Assembly: GCA_041481895.1 (NCBI GenBank)
Contig: JBGPCQ010000020.1
Span: 1 to 28,004, forward strand
DNA length: 28,004 nt
Source: JAMPXD01 sp041481895
GTDB lineage: Bacteria > Desulfobacterota > Desulfuromonadia > Geobacterales > Geobacteraceae
Reading direction: 5' to 3'
The notes beneath the pieces were generated by a model. It did no database searches and was not told the DNA's origin. It worked only from the letters and a program-made list of their open reading frames with translations. Made by a program: the position numbers and the translations under genes. Shown here in pieces: positions 1 through 7,291 of the stretch; the stretch's first letter is position 1, and each line of letters begins with the position of its first letter.

Positions 1-620
1 GCTCTTAACTGATTTGACTTGATATTATTCATTATGACGTCAACACTATATTTAGCCATTTCTGGATCAAGTGATGCAGTAATCTCATCGAGAAGCAATA
101 TCTCTGGTTGGTTTGACGTCGCCATGCAAAAGGTTAATATTTGCCTTTCACCACCAGATAAATTACCAACTGATTCATCTAATCTGTTATCTAATCCCAT
201 GCCAAATTGCTTTATGAGTTTTTTTGCATTCGAACGAAAATGGGTTCTTGGAAATAACCAGGGAAGTTTTCCAATTCTTGAGTGGCCAATTAAAAGGTGA
301 TCTATTATTGACATTTCATTAATTAAAGCATCATCTGTATCTTGAGGGACTACTCCCAAATATGCTGCCCTCTTATACGGCTCGATTGTTAAAACATCAA
401 TTTTTTGGTGATCCTTTTTTGATTGAATAAGAATTGAGCCTGCATCAGGGGCGATTAAACCTTGGAACAGTGCCAATAACGTGCTTTTTCCAGACCCGTT
501 CGGCCCTAAAAAATAAACAATTTCATTGTCTTGTATTTTGAGCTCAGGAATGTGCAACTCAAAATTTTCTTTGCCCCCATCCTTAACGAAGCATTTTTTT
601 AAATTTATAATAGTGATCAT
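1..620 (-). CDS. ABC transporter ATP-binding protein (partial, C-terminus beyond window edge)
   Basis: This is the ATPase of the ABC importer encoded just upstream on the same strand; it should power uptake at the inner face of the membrane. About 206 codons are visible. The N-terminus reads MITIINLKKCF. Walker A is GPNGSGKST, the signature is NLSGGE, and Walker B is ILLLDEITASLD, so the enzyme looks catalytically intact up to the window edge. It resembles the ATPases paired with ABC_sub_bind/COG4120-type permeases. The ATG lies directly after the permease stop (TAA then ATG with no gap), implying translational coupling. The H-loop and C-terminus are not visible. The base composition is AT-rich like the rest of this cluster. 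The ATPase call is firm; the substrate is unknown. Confidence 0.93.
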   Translation of the reverse strand, partial: MITIINLKKCFVKDGGKENFELHIPELKIQDNEIVYFLGPNGSGKSTLLALFQGLIAPDAGSILIQSKKDHQKIDVLTIEPYKRAAYLGVVPQDTDDALINEMSIIDHLLIGHSRIGKLPWLFPRTHFRSNAKKLIKQFGMGLDNRLDESVGNLSGGERQILTFCMATSNQPEILLLDEITASLDPEMAKYSVDVIMNNIKSNQLR

Positions 621-1466
621 TTAGATATCGATTCCAAAGGCATCTGCACCCTTTCGGAGTGCTTTATGCCCTCCTCGTAATGCTGCAATGACTATGCAGA
701 CAAGTACAATTACTGTACTAATTAAACGAAAATCCTGTGCTTGCACCCCAAATTCAAGAGCCGCCTGCATCAACATCATATATATAAGAGAGCCAAACAA
801 ACCAGCAGCTAGGAGGTCTCTTGCGGTTGCCTTTCTGAAAATAATCATCCCAATAAATAATGCAGCTACAGCTACAATAACCTGTCCTGTCCCCATGTGA
901 ATGTCCGCGTTGTAGGATCGCTGGGCGACTAATGAACCTGATAACGCAATTAAACCGTTTGCAGCACCAAGCCCCCAAAACAATTTATTTGGTGAAATTC
1001 CCTGGGCTATTGCCATTTTAGGATTCGCACCAGCAATTCGTATTGAAAGCCCAGTTTTGGATTCGAGAATAATGTAGAGCAAAAAGAGGATTATCAGGGT
1101 TAATGCGCCAAGCAAAACAAGAATATAGAGTGCCCAAGTATGTCCTGAACCCTCTGGCAATACACTGAAAATGCTACTGCTAATTGGGAGTCCGAGATTT
1201 GGCACCCCCAATATTCTTAAATTAATTGTATAAAGCCCCATGGTCATAAGGATACCTGCAAGAATCTTTGGGACCCTTAAGTACTTATGCATTGCGCATG
1301 TACCAAGCCCAGCCAAGGTTCCAGCAATTAAAGCGACCAGAATTGCAATTGGCGGAGGGGTGCCCAATGAAACAAGTCGAGCTGTAATCACCCCTCCCAA
1401 AGTAAATGAGCCATCCCCAGTCAAATCGGGGAATTTTATCCACCTGAAAGCAATGGCAACACCCAC
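621..1466 (-). CDS. ABC transporter permease (BPD_transp_2 / COG4120-like), true start probably upstream
   Basis: Membrane permease of the ABC importer, rich in hydrophobic helices, with the FPDLTGDGSFTLGG segment typical of permeases paired with ABC_sub_bind lipoproteins. The first canonical start is the GTG at 1466. The open frame continues upstream to the substrate-binding-protein stop at 1545-1547. That extension encodes a hydrophobic, amphipathic stretch (SLSQGFAFALFAVGV) that looks like the missing first helix of the family. There is no ATG, GTG or TTG in it, only ATC at 1532 or ATT at 1538. An AAGGGG motif lies 8 nt before the ATC. Either a rare AUC/AUU start, readthrough of the in-frame TAA, or a sequence error is needed for the full-length protein. 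The listed coordinates are the conservative ORF; the real gene probably starts at 1532 or 1538. Confidence 0.88.
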   Translation of the reverse strand: MGVAIAFRWIKFPDLTGDGSFTLGGVITARLVSLGTPPPIAILVALIAGTLAGLGTCAMHKYLRVPKILAGILMTMGLYTINLRILGVPNLGLPISSSIFSVLPEGSGHTWALYILVLLGALTLIILFLLYIILESKTGLSIRIAGANPKMAIAQGISPNKLFWGLGAANGLIALSGSLVAQRSYNADIHMGTGQVIVAVAALFIGMIIFRKATARDLLAAGLFGSLIYMMLMQAALEFGVQAQDFRLISTVIVLVCIVIAALRGGHKALRKGADAFGIDI

Positions 1467-1544
1467 TGCAAATAAGGCAAAAGCAAAGCCTTGCGATAGA
1501 GATGAAAAGAATTTATAGAGAAAGGAGTCGATAGCAATTGCCCC

Positions 1545-2579
1545 TTATTTTGAGATTTCTTTCCCGGCTTTAAAAGTCGTTTTTATCTGTTTGTTGAGCT
1601 CATCAGAAAGCTTTATGCCTAGTTCCTCTGCTACACCTTGGTTCCAATATAAATCTGGTTTTTCAATAAATGCGATTGGTATTTTTGCCGGATTTTCACC
1701 GGACAATATTCTTTCACTGATTCGAGCAGCAATTCTCGCCAATTCTTCGTAGCTTGCGCCTAGAGCTAGCAAAGCACCTTTCTGCACGTCTTCTTTCGTA
1801 CTTGCCATTACGGGAAGCTTGTTATCTTTTGCAATTTGCAGAAGTGACGGAAGCGCATTAATGACTGTATTGTCAGTCGGTATATAGATCGCGTCAACTT
1901 TCCCGATCAGAGCGGTTGTTGAATTTGAAACTTCGGAAGTGCCGGTTACCGGACGTTCGATCAACTTCAATCCTAGTTTTTCACAGACAGGTCTCACGCG
2001 AGTCAATAATGCTATGGAATTGCTTTCTCCTGAAGAATAAACAACACCAACATTTTTAACTTTCGGTAGTATTCTCATAAGCATTTTGAATTGCGCTTCT
2101 ACTGGAGGGTAATCGGTTGATGCCGCATAATTCCGGCCTGACCCCTCCCAAGAAGCTGCCATTTTAGCAGCGATTGGGTCTGTAACAGCCCCTTGGACTA
2201 TTGGAATTGTGGTTGTCCTTTGCACAAGTGATTGGGCTGCGGGAGTGCCTAGGACGTATATAAGATCTGGTTTGTTAGCAATCAATTGATCAGCAATTTG
2301 ATTAGCCAAATTCACGTCGTTATGAGCATCTTTATAATCTAATATTTCAATTTTACGAGTTTTCGCTAGATTTGACTTCAGCATCTCTTCAGCAAAGGCT
2401 CTTCTCATATTTGCAATTAATTCATAATCAACTATTTGAAATACAGCTACTCTAACTGGAGTAGCTGTTGATTGTCTTTTATCTTCCTTGCTAACGCATG
2501 ATACAATCATAATTGCAATAAGGAACATAACACAAATTAATAGTGATATTTGACCTAATTTATTTAGTATGTAACTCAT
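1545..2579 (-). CDS. ABC transporter substrate-binding lipoprotein (ABC_sub_bind family, TrpX-like)
   Basis: Extracytoplasmic solute receptor of 344 aa. A hydrophobic signal segment of about 25 residues ends in IVSC, a lipobox, so the mature protein should be a lipoprotein starting at about Cys28. The body follows the ABC_sub_bind (PF04392) pattern: PDLIYVLGTPAAQSL, TTIPIVQGAVTDP, VKNVGVVYSSGESNS, VDAIYIPTDNTV and LPVMASTKEDVQKGA. Family members bind amino acids or unknown ligands (TrpX binds tryptophan); the ligand here cannot be read from sequence. An AGGAGG site precedes the ATG, and the gene starts 9 nt after the phosphatase stop. It shares reading frame with the permease across its TAA stop, which is unusual. 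Confidence 0.92.
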   Translation of the reverse strand: MSYILNKLGQISLLICVMFLIAIMIVSCVSKEDKRQSTATPVRVAVFQIVDYELIANMRRAFAEEMLKSNLAKTRKIEILDYKDAHNDVNLANQIADQLIANKPDLIYVLGTPAAQSLVQRTTTIPIVQGAVTDPIAAKMAASWEGSGRNYAASTDYPPVEAQFKMLMRILPKVKNVGVVYSSGESNSIALLTRVRPVCEKLGLKLIERPVTGTSEVSNSTTALIGKVDAIYIPTDNTVINALPSLLQIAKDNKLPVMASTKEDVQKGALLALGASYEELARIAARISERILSGENPAKIPIAFIEKPDLYWNQGVAEELGIKLSDELNKQIKTTFKAGKEISK

Positions 2580-2588
2580 ATTTCCTCC

Positions 2589-3386
2589 TTATAACAAATA
2601 TTTATTTTTAAATATGCTTGAAGCATAATTTGTTAGTTTATCATTTGATGCAAAAACATATTTTGATGACTCAGAGTATTTATCTCCATTAAAATCGAAT
2701 ACAGTACCTCCTGCTTCTTTCACAAGTAGTATGCCAGCAAGGACGTCCCAAGGATTGTTACACCAGGTACAACTTATGTCGATTCTTCCAGAAGCAAGCC
2801 ACGCTAATTGAATTGCAGCTGAACCAATAATTCTTACACGAAGTGATGTTTTAACGAAAGCCCCCAATGCTGCATTGTAATAGTCTAAAATATCTATTGC
2901 ACTTCCATCAACAGGCAGGTCGCCAAAGCAAACAATTGCTTGCTCAGGATCATTTATTTGAGTTACTGATATTCTCTTACCGTTAAGAAAAGCGCCTCCA
3001 TCGTTTAAAGCCCAATACTTTTCATTAGTCATTGGCAGATATATAATACCAAGGATAGGCTCACCTTTCATGACAAGAGCTAATGAAATACAATGTAAAG
3101 GCAATTTGCGAATAAAATTTATAGTTCCATCAATCGGGTCAAGTACCCAACAAAGCTCCTTGTCATCTTCAGATAATCCCCCTTCTTCACCCCAGAAAGC
3201 GATATCAGGCGTTAATGTTCTAAGCTCTTGTTTTATATTATTTTCTATCTTAATATCAAATGATGTAACATAGTCTTTATGTCCTTTTTTTCTCACAGTA
3301 ATGTTAGTTTGGCTTTCTGTATAAGCATAAGCCATTTCTATAATATATATAACCTTTTCTAGCAGTTCAGTTAAATTGTGCTGCAT
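2589..3386 (-). CDS. inositol monophosphatase family protein
   Basis: Metal-dependent phosphatase of the IMPase/FBPase superfamily, 265 aa, the usual length. The metal and catalytic motifs are all present: WGEEGG, WVLDPIDGTINF, and WDVLAGILLVKEAGG near the C-terminus. Family substrates include inositol phosphates, histidinol phosphate and PAP; the sequence alone does not distinguish them. Two starts are possible. The ATG at 3398 has no obvious ribosome site, while the ATG at 3386 has GGAG six bases upstream, so 3386 is chosen. The gene is AT-rich and sits between a membrane protein and the importer lipoprotein, so it may process the transported compound or a signal molecule; that link is inference. 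Confidence 0.9.
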   Translation of the reverse strand: MQHNLTELLEKVIYIIEMAYAYTESQTNITVRKKGHKDYVTSFDIKIENNIKQELRTLTPDIAFWGEEGGLSEDDKELCWVLDPIDGTINFIRKLPLHCISLALVMKGEPILGIIYLPMTNEKYWALNDGGAFLNGKRISVTQINDPEQAIVCFGDLPVDGSAIDILDYYNAALGAFVKTSLRVRIIGSAAIQLAWLASGRIDISCTWCNNPWDVLAGILLVKEAGGTVFDFNGDKYSESSKYVFASNDKLTNYASSIFKNKYLL

Positions 3387-3449
3387 ACAGCACTCCATAT
3401 GTTTATAACGTATGTAAATATAAATAGACGCCCAATTTGCTTTACAATA

Positions 3450-4535
3450 TTATGTAATCTCACAGCCTAATTGCTGCGCCTCATTCCTAATGTGCTCAAT
3501 AACAATATTAGCTATTGCACCATTTCTAACTTTAGTACCCAAAAAATCTACTGGAGATGAGTTATGTTGTGGAGCTGTAAATTTCCATCCTTGACTTGTC
3601 TTAATTGGTAGCCCGTAAGGGTGTAAGAGAAATACAACATCATCTATAATAACAGCTTGAAACCTAAAGTCATGTTGTACAATTGTGCATTTGCACATTC
3701 CAGCTCCAGTTCCTCTCTTTACTGCTTGAGTAATAACTGAATCTATAAATTCAGTAGAATCTGTTCGTGCTCTTTTAATTTTAGACGTATATTCCGCCTT
3801 CTTTGCTTGATCAGATATACCTTGATTGATTTCATCATATGGATTATAAAACGAAGTAATTTCTTGCTTGTCTAATATATAAAATTCTTTAGTTATGTTG
3901 GGATTGCCAATTAAACCTGTCATTAAATCGTGAAATTGTTTGTAACGCTCGCCTCCAATCGTAACAGACCCAAATGATAGACCTGGGTAAGACCATATGA
4001 TCCTTGCGTTACAAGTTGCAAGCTTATCATTTATGGAATCAAGTAATGTTCTAATATCGACTATAGGTATTCTATCCTTATATATTCCATGATATGCGAC
4101 AAATAACCCGCAACAGGATAGATAAATTCCCATTGATTCAGCCATAATCTGATTAGTTTGTCTGAAATCAATATGCAGAACTATATACATATAAAGCATA
4201 GAAAGGACAACCCCAAACAATGACCCCATCATAAGAGGTCTAATTATTTCTTGAATCCAACTTATACTTCTTACAAAGAAACTTTTGTTCAATTCAATTA
4301 TCACAACAACTAAACAAATTGATAATGCCCAGTAAATATAATAATTGTATATTGATGATAATTCATGTGACATCCAATATTTTGAATAATAATTTTTATC
4401 TGATGTATTCTTTAAATAGAATAAAAATGATGCGACAGGCATGATAAACAATAACGCAAAAGCTAATAACGAACCAATGGGATCAAGGAAGAATCTTCTA
4501 GCGTGATAAATAAATTTAGAAAGATTTCCTATCAT
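3450..4535 (-). CDS. membrane protein with four N-terminal helices and an unrecognised cytosolic domain
   Basis: I do not recognise this 361-aa protein. Four hydrophobic segments lie near residues 20-41, 62-81, 100-121 and 133-150, followed by about 210 soluble residues. The soluble part contains SYPGLSFGSVTIGGERYKQF, a glycine-rich KRGTGAGMCKC segment and QHDFRFQAVIIDDVVFLLHP. This arrangement suggests a membrane-tethered sensor or effector domain. The ATG at 4535 is preferred over the longer frame from 4610 because GGAGGTAAT lies immediately upstream. That ribosome site overlaps the methyltransferase stop, leaving a 1-nt gap and indicating coupling. The gene is strongly AT-rich. Low similarity to anything I can name makes a functional claim unsafe. 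Confidence 0.85.
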   Translation of the reverse strand: MIGNLSKFIYHARRFFLDPIGSLLAFALLFIMPVASFLFYLKNTSDKNYYSKYWMSHELSSIYNYYIYWALSICLVVVIIELNKSFFVRSISWIQEIIRPLMMGSLFGVVLSMLYMYIVLHIDFRQTNQIMAESMGIYLSCCGLFVAYHGIYKDRIPIVDIRTLLDSINDKLATCNARIIWSYPGLSFGSVTIGGERYKQFHDLMTGLIGNPNITKEFYILDKQEITSFYNPYDEINQGISDQAKKAEYTSKIKRARTDSTEFIDSVITQAVKRGTGAGMCKCTIVQHDFRFQAVIIDDVVFLLHPYGLPIKTSQGWKFTAPQHNSSPVDFLGTKVRNGAIANIVIEHIRNEAQQLGCEIT

Positions 4536-4536
4536 A

Positions 4537-5121
4537 TTACCTCCAGAGAAGAGCAAATGCCATTTCAGCGCCACTGGGTAGAGTTGGATCATCCCTGACC
4601 CAGTTGCCAACCAAAGTGAAATCGCCCAAACCTTCGTTCAATTCGTTGATGTCTTGAAGTTGTTTAGATCTCATGATTTCATAAAATATTGGCTCTTCAA
4701 TATCAGGTTCAGTTCTAATCGGTATTACCAAATACAATCCTTCTTTACATATATTGCGCACCGTTTTCAGGAAATGATTTGGATCATACGTATGTTCAAG
4801 CGAATGACATGAATATCCGATGTCGAATGAATTATTCTCAAAATAGTTTTCTAACTTATTAATATCACCCATGATTTGATTTTCTGTGGGAAGGATGTCA
4901 ATCCCTGTCGCTTCAAAGCCGTTTTTCAAAAAGTCATTTACTTCTGCATCATGTCTGCACCCTAAACACAAGCATCTATTGCCTTTAAAAACTGACTTTA
5001 TGTTCTTAATATCATCAGCACGTATAGGAGCTTTTTCCAATGTCCATGGAATACGAGGTAGATTTGTATCATATTGGACTTGAATATACTCATAGTATGT
5101 ATGATATTTATACTTTTGCAT
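4537..5121 (-). CDS. class I SAM-dependent methyltransferase
   Basis: Small (194 aa) Rossmann-fold methyltransferase. Motif I is the atypical CLCLGCRHDAEV, followed by a GIDILP acidic strand, a GDINKL segment and FDIGYSCHSLEHTYDP, the usual post-motif order of Methyltransf_11-like enzymes. The methyl acceptor is unknown. There is a GGAG seven bases before the ATG. The stop overlaps the ribosome site of the following membrane-protein gene, so the two proteins are likely made together. Motif I lacks the canonical DxGxGxG glycines, but the LGCR variant occurs in active members of the superfamily as I recall them, so this is not proof of inactivity. Confidence 0.88.
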   Translation of the reverse strand: MQKYKYHTYYEYIQVQYDTNLPRIPWTLEKAPIRADDIKNIKSVFKGNRCLCLGCRHDAEVNDFLKNGFEATGIDILPTENQIMGDINKLENYFENNSFDIGYSCHSLEHTYDPNHFLKTVRNICKEGLYLVIPIRTEPDIEEPIFYEIMRSKQLQDINELNEGLGDFTLVGNWVRDDPTLPSGAEMAFALLWR

Positions 5122-5161
5122 TTGGATACTCCAATATTTGGTGAAATTATCTTTTATTTTG

Positions 5162-6673
5162 TTACAATTCCTGGAAAAGTCCGTTGGATTTTAAGGTAGC
5201 TCCGGATTCTTTATACATGAACTGTATCTTATTACAGGCATTACACACGCCACCTTCGTCCAGGTTCTCAACCCCCCCTGACCAAAGTTCTTCCGGTTGT
5301 ATTGCAGATACGAATGGTCCTGGATGCAGAAATGGTCGAAGAGCAAGAAGAACGGCACCCCATGCTAAATAACCTTCATACGGGTCGTTAAGTGCGTGGA
5401 ACGTCGCATACTCTTCCCCCCTCTCAGCGATCCGATGTAGTAAGTCATTGATAATTTTTTCAGCCCTATTCATTTCCACAGGGCTCCTTCGGTCGTTCAA
5501 GACTATCATTGCAGCATAGCATGCAATCGCAGTTGCAAACAGAGACTCACCTTTGGGAGTTTTCATTGAATCGCGAGAGTACGCATGAGGTAAAAGTGAA
5601 TTGGAATTATTAACAGATGTTATATTCGCCTCAATAAGATCAAGTAGATTGTCTATTAAACATGCTCTATGAGAGCTTCCCAAACCATGCCAATCACTTA
5701 TCGAGGACAAAAGCCAGACTGTTACCCATTGTGCCGCTGTCTCGGCGGCCGCTGAGCCTCCCGGCTCTGCTGCCCATGCAGTGTGCCCGGGTGTTCTCAA
5801 TTCCACCGACTCTGAAAACATTTGAAAAGATAATTTGACAAGCTCTCGGAGCTTCTGGTCCGGTTTACTAAACCATGATTCTGCGGCTATTAGAGCTACA
5901 ATAGCGAAGGCCGTACCCATCATATCGTTGACCACTTTTGGACCCAACCCATCAGCCGGTTCAAGACGGTCTTTTAACTTCTTTGTTATGTTCAATAAAC
6001 AGTTCCGGTCTGCCGGCGAAGGAAAAGCACCCGATGACGCACGAAGAAGCAACCAAGCCGATGAATGCCGCAAGTTCTCATCAACAAGTTCCATCGTGCC
6101 AGCTCCAGTGGGTTGAAGCCTTAATTTTACACGCCCATCAAGCATGATTACATCATTTAATTTTTGGGCAAGGTGATTTGCCTCGCTTGAATTCTGATAC
6201 CCATATGGTTTCAGCGCATCAACCGAGAAGAAGGTGCCCGTCAGTGTTCCTATTGGCGAAAGTGGCTTCGGAGTTGGTGGACGTACAAACCTCCACGTCT
6301 GCGTTTTCGACCAACCGCCAGTTTCAAGCCTGTCTGCGATGAGAAGCTGAAGTGCAATTTCTTCGACATGCTTCAGACTAGGCGTGAGGTTATCCAAATC
6401 CGTATTCGACAATTGTTCCGCAAGGGCAGTCGCGTCCCAGTCTGCATGAAGGTACGTAGGTGGCCGTTTAGCTGCCAGTGAAAATTTTATACGTACTCTA
6501 ATTATTAATTTGTAACATAATAGTAATGCAAGAAAACTACAGAATCCTAAAATGACATAGATTGCAGGCAATGGGATTTGGGGAGTTACTAAAACAGCAA
6601 AAATGGCGCCGAATATACCCACTACTGCGGAAATGCATATTCCATCCTCTGATAATTTAAAATTACTACTCAT
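5162..6673 (-). CDS. membrane-anchored protein with probable alpha/alpha-toroid repeat domain
   Basis: First gene of the AT-rich operon, 503 aa, not matched to a named family. Two hydrophobic helices (about residues 12-32 and 36-60) anchor the N-terminus. The remainder carries recurring alanine-rich helices with aromatic residues, e.g. HSSAWLLLRASSG, MMGTAFAIVALIAAES, AAETAAQWVTVWLLSS, LFATAIACYAAMIVL and YEGYLAWGAVLLALRPF. That periodicity recalls the helical toroids of terpene-cyclase-like proteins, although the DxDD and QW motifs are not evident, so cyclase activity is not claimed. A CNAC pair near the C-terminus could bind a metal. GC content is higher than the genes after it. Forty bases separate it from the methyltransferase. 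Only a weak GGTGA ribosome site precedes the ATG. Confidence 0.82.
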   Translation of the reverse strand: MSSNFKLSEDGICISAVVGIFGAIFAVLVTPQIPLPAIYVILGFCSFLALLLCYKLIIRVRIKFSLAAKRPPTYLHADWDATALAEQLSNTDLDNLTPSLKHVEEIALQLLIADRLETGGWSKTQTWRFVRPPTPKPLSPIGTLTGTFFSVDALKPYGYQNSSEANHLAQKLNDVIMLDGRVKLRLQPTGAGTMELVDENLRHSSAWLLLRASSGAFPSPADRNCLLNITKKLKDRLEPADGLGPKVVNDMMGTAFAIVALIAAESWFSKPDQKLRELVKLSFQMFSESVELRTPGHTAWAAEPGGSAAAETAAQWVTVWLLSSISDWHGLGSSHRACLIDNLLDLIEANITSVNNSNSLLPHAYSRDSMKTPKGESLFATAIACYAAMIVLNDRRSPVEMNRAEKIINDLLHRIAERGEEYATFHALNDPYEGYLAWGAVLLALRPFLHPGPFVSAIQPEELWSGGVENLDEGGVCNACNKIQFMYKESGATLKSNGLFQEL

Positions 6674-6864
6674 AGTTCACCAAGTTTATAAGGGTAATGG
6701 AGAAGGGCAGAAATACAATCATCAAAGTTGAAACACGTAGTTGATTTGTTAACTAACCCCTGGAGTCTCAAGATATATACTCTGCCCCCTTTTCAGGCTA
6801 CCCACTCCCTCGATTTATCGTACCAAACTACACCGCCACAAAACAATCAACTGCCACATTTAAC

Positions 6865-6903
6865 AAAAAAGCCGCCCCTTCAGCCTAAAGCTGACAGAGC
6901 GGC
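6865..6903 (-). terminator. intrinsic terminator upstream of the AT-rich operon
   Basis: On the minus strand a 14-bp stem (13 pairs including G-U pairs, one mismatch) closes a five-base TTTAG loop and is followed directly by six T residues. It lies about 190 nt before the first gene of the operon, so it either ends a separate small transcript or acts as a leader attenuator. Confidence 0.65.
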
Positions 6904-7010
6904 CCTTGCCCACCATCAAAACGGTATCTTAAATATGGTGAATGGTGAATTGCCTGTGCGCTGAAGCGATCAGCGTACAAGCGGGTGAATGGTGAAAAGG
7001 GAAAAACCAT
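6885..7010 (-). CDS. candidate 41-aa ORF in leader transcript (speculative)
   Basis: A minus-strand ATG at 7010 follows AAGGGGGCAAA, a plausible ribosome site, and opens a 41-codon frame (begins MVFPFSPF, ends PLCQL). Its TAG lies in the loop of the intrinsic terminator. A promoter-like pair lies at 7080-7108. The frame spans GAATGGTGAA-type repeated words, so it may be coincidental. It is listed because promoter, ribosome site, stop and terminator are all in register. Confidence 0.22.
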   Translation of the reverse strand: MVFPFSPFTRLYADRFSAQAIHHSPYLRYRFDGGQGPLCQL

Positions 7011-7079
7011 TTTGCCCCCTTCAAACAGTCAATAATGAATTATGAATGGTGAAAAGTTAAAGCGCCGTTAATGTGCCCT

Positions 7080-7108
7080 AAAATACGCCTAACCGTGCGT
7101 CAAGTCAA
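7080..7108 (-). promoter_or_regulatory. predicted sigma-70 promoter, minus strand
   Basis: On the minus strand TTGACT is separated by 17 bases from TATTTT. The predicted transcript would start near 7073 and run about 210 nt to the terminator at 6865-6903, or onward into the operon if termination is bypassed. The -10 box matches only four of six consensus positions. Confidence 0.4.
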
Positions 7109-7231
7109 GGATTTAAGACCGGTGACCGGTGAAAGGGGAATGGTGTATTATGAGAAAACAGTCAGGTCTCAACCGAGTACAAAGGCAATAGAATAGTAAT
7201 CTTAAGAATCCATCGACCCGCCCCTCTCCTC

Positions 7232-7270
7232 CATAACGAAAGGCCCGCTCGACGCGGGCCTTTCGTTATG
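7232..7270. terminator. bidirectional-type terminator with 17-bp perfect stem
   Basis: A 17-bp perfect inverted repeat (7232-7248 and 7254-7270) around a five-base TCGAC loop, with AAAGGCCCGC/GCGGGCCTTT at its core. It begins 22 bases after the stop of the minus-strand LivK-like gene and should end that transcript. The symmetric A and T flanks allow action on both strands. Confidence 0.8.
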
Positions 7271-7291
7271 CTCCGAAGCAAGCCGCGCCCT

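Larger units (their letters stand above)
6674..7291. other. gene-poor boundary between AT-rich cluster and GC-rich backbone
   Basis: No convincing protein gene of normal size is visible here. The stretch holds irregular reiterations of GAATGGTGAA-like words (about 6937-7150), a minus-strand promoter, a short ORF and terminator described separately, and a long palindrome at its right end. Base composition changes from AT-rich to GC-rich across it, which fits an island edge. No tRNA gene or clear direct repeat marking an attachment site was seen. Confidence 0.6.

Noticed and set aside
6728..6964. 78-aa plus-strand ORF at the island boundary
   Set aside because: Low-complexity, Pro/His/Gln-rich, no ribosome site, and it crosses the minus-strand terminator and repeated words.
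6937..7150. Possible CRISPR-like repeated GAATGGTGAA words
   Set aside because: Unit length and spacing are irregular, there are no uniform spacers and no cas genes.
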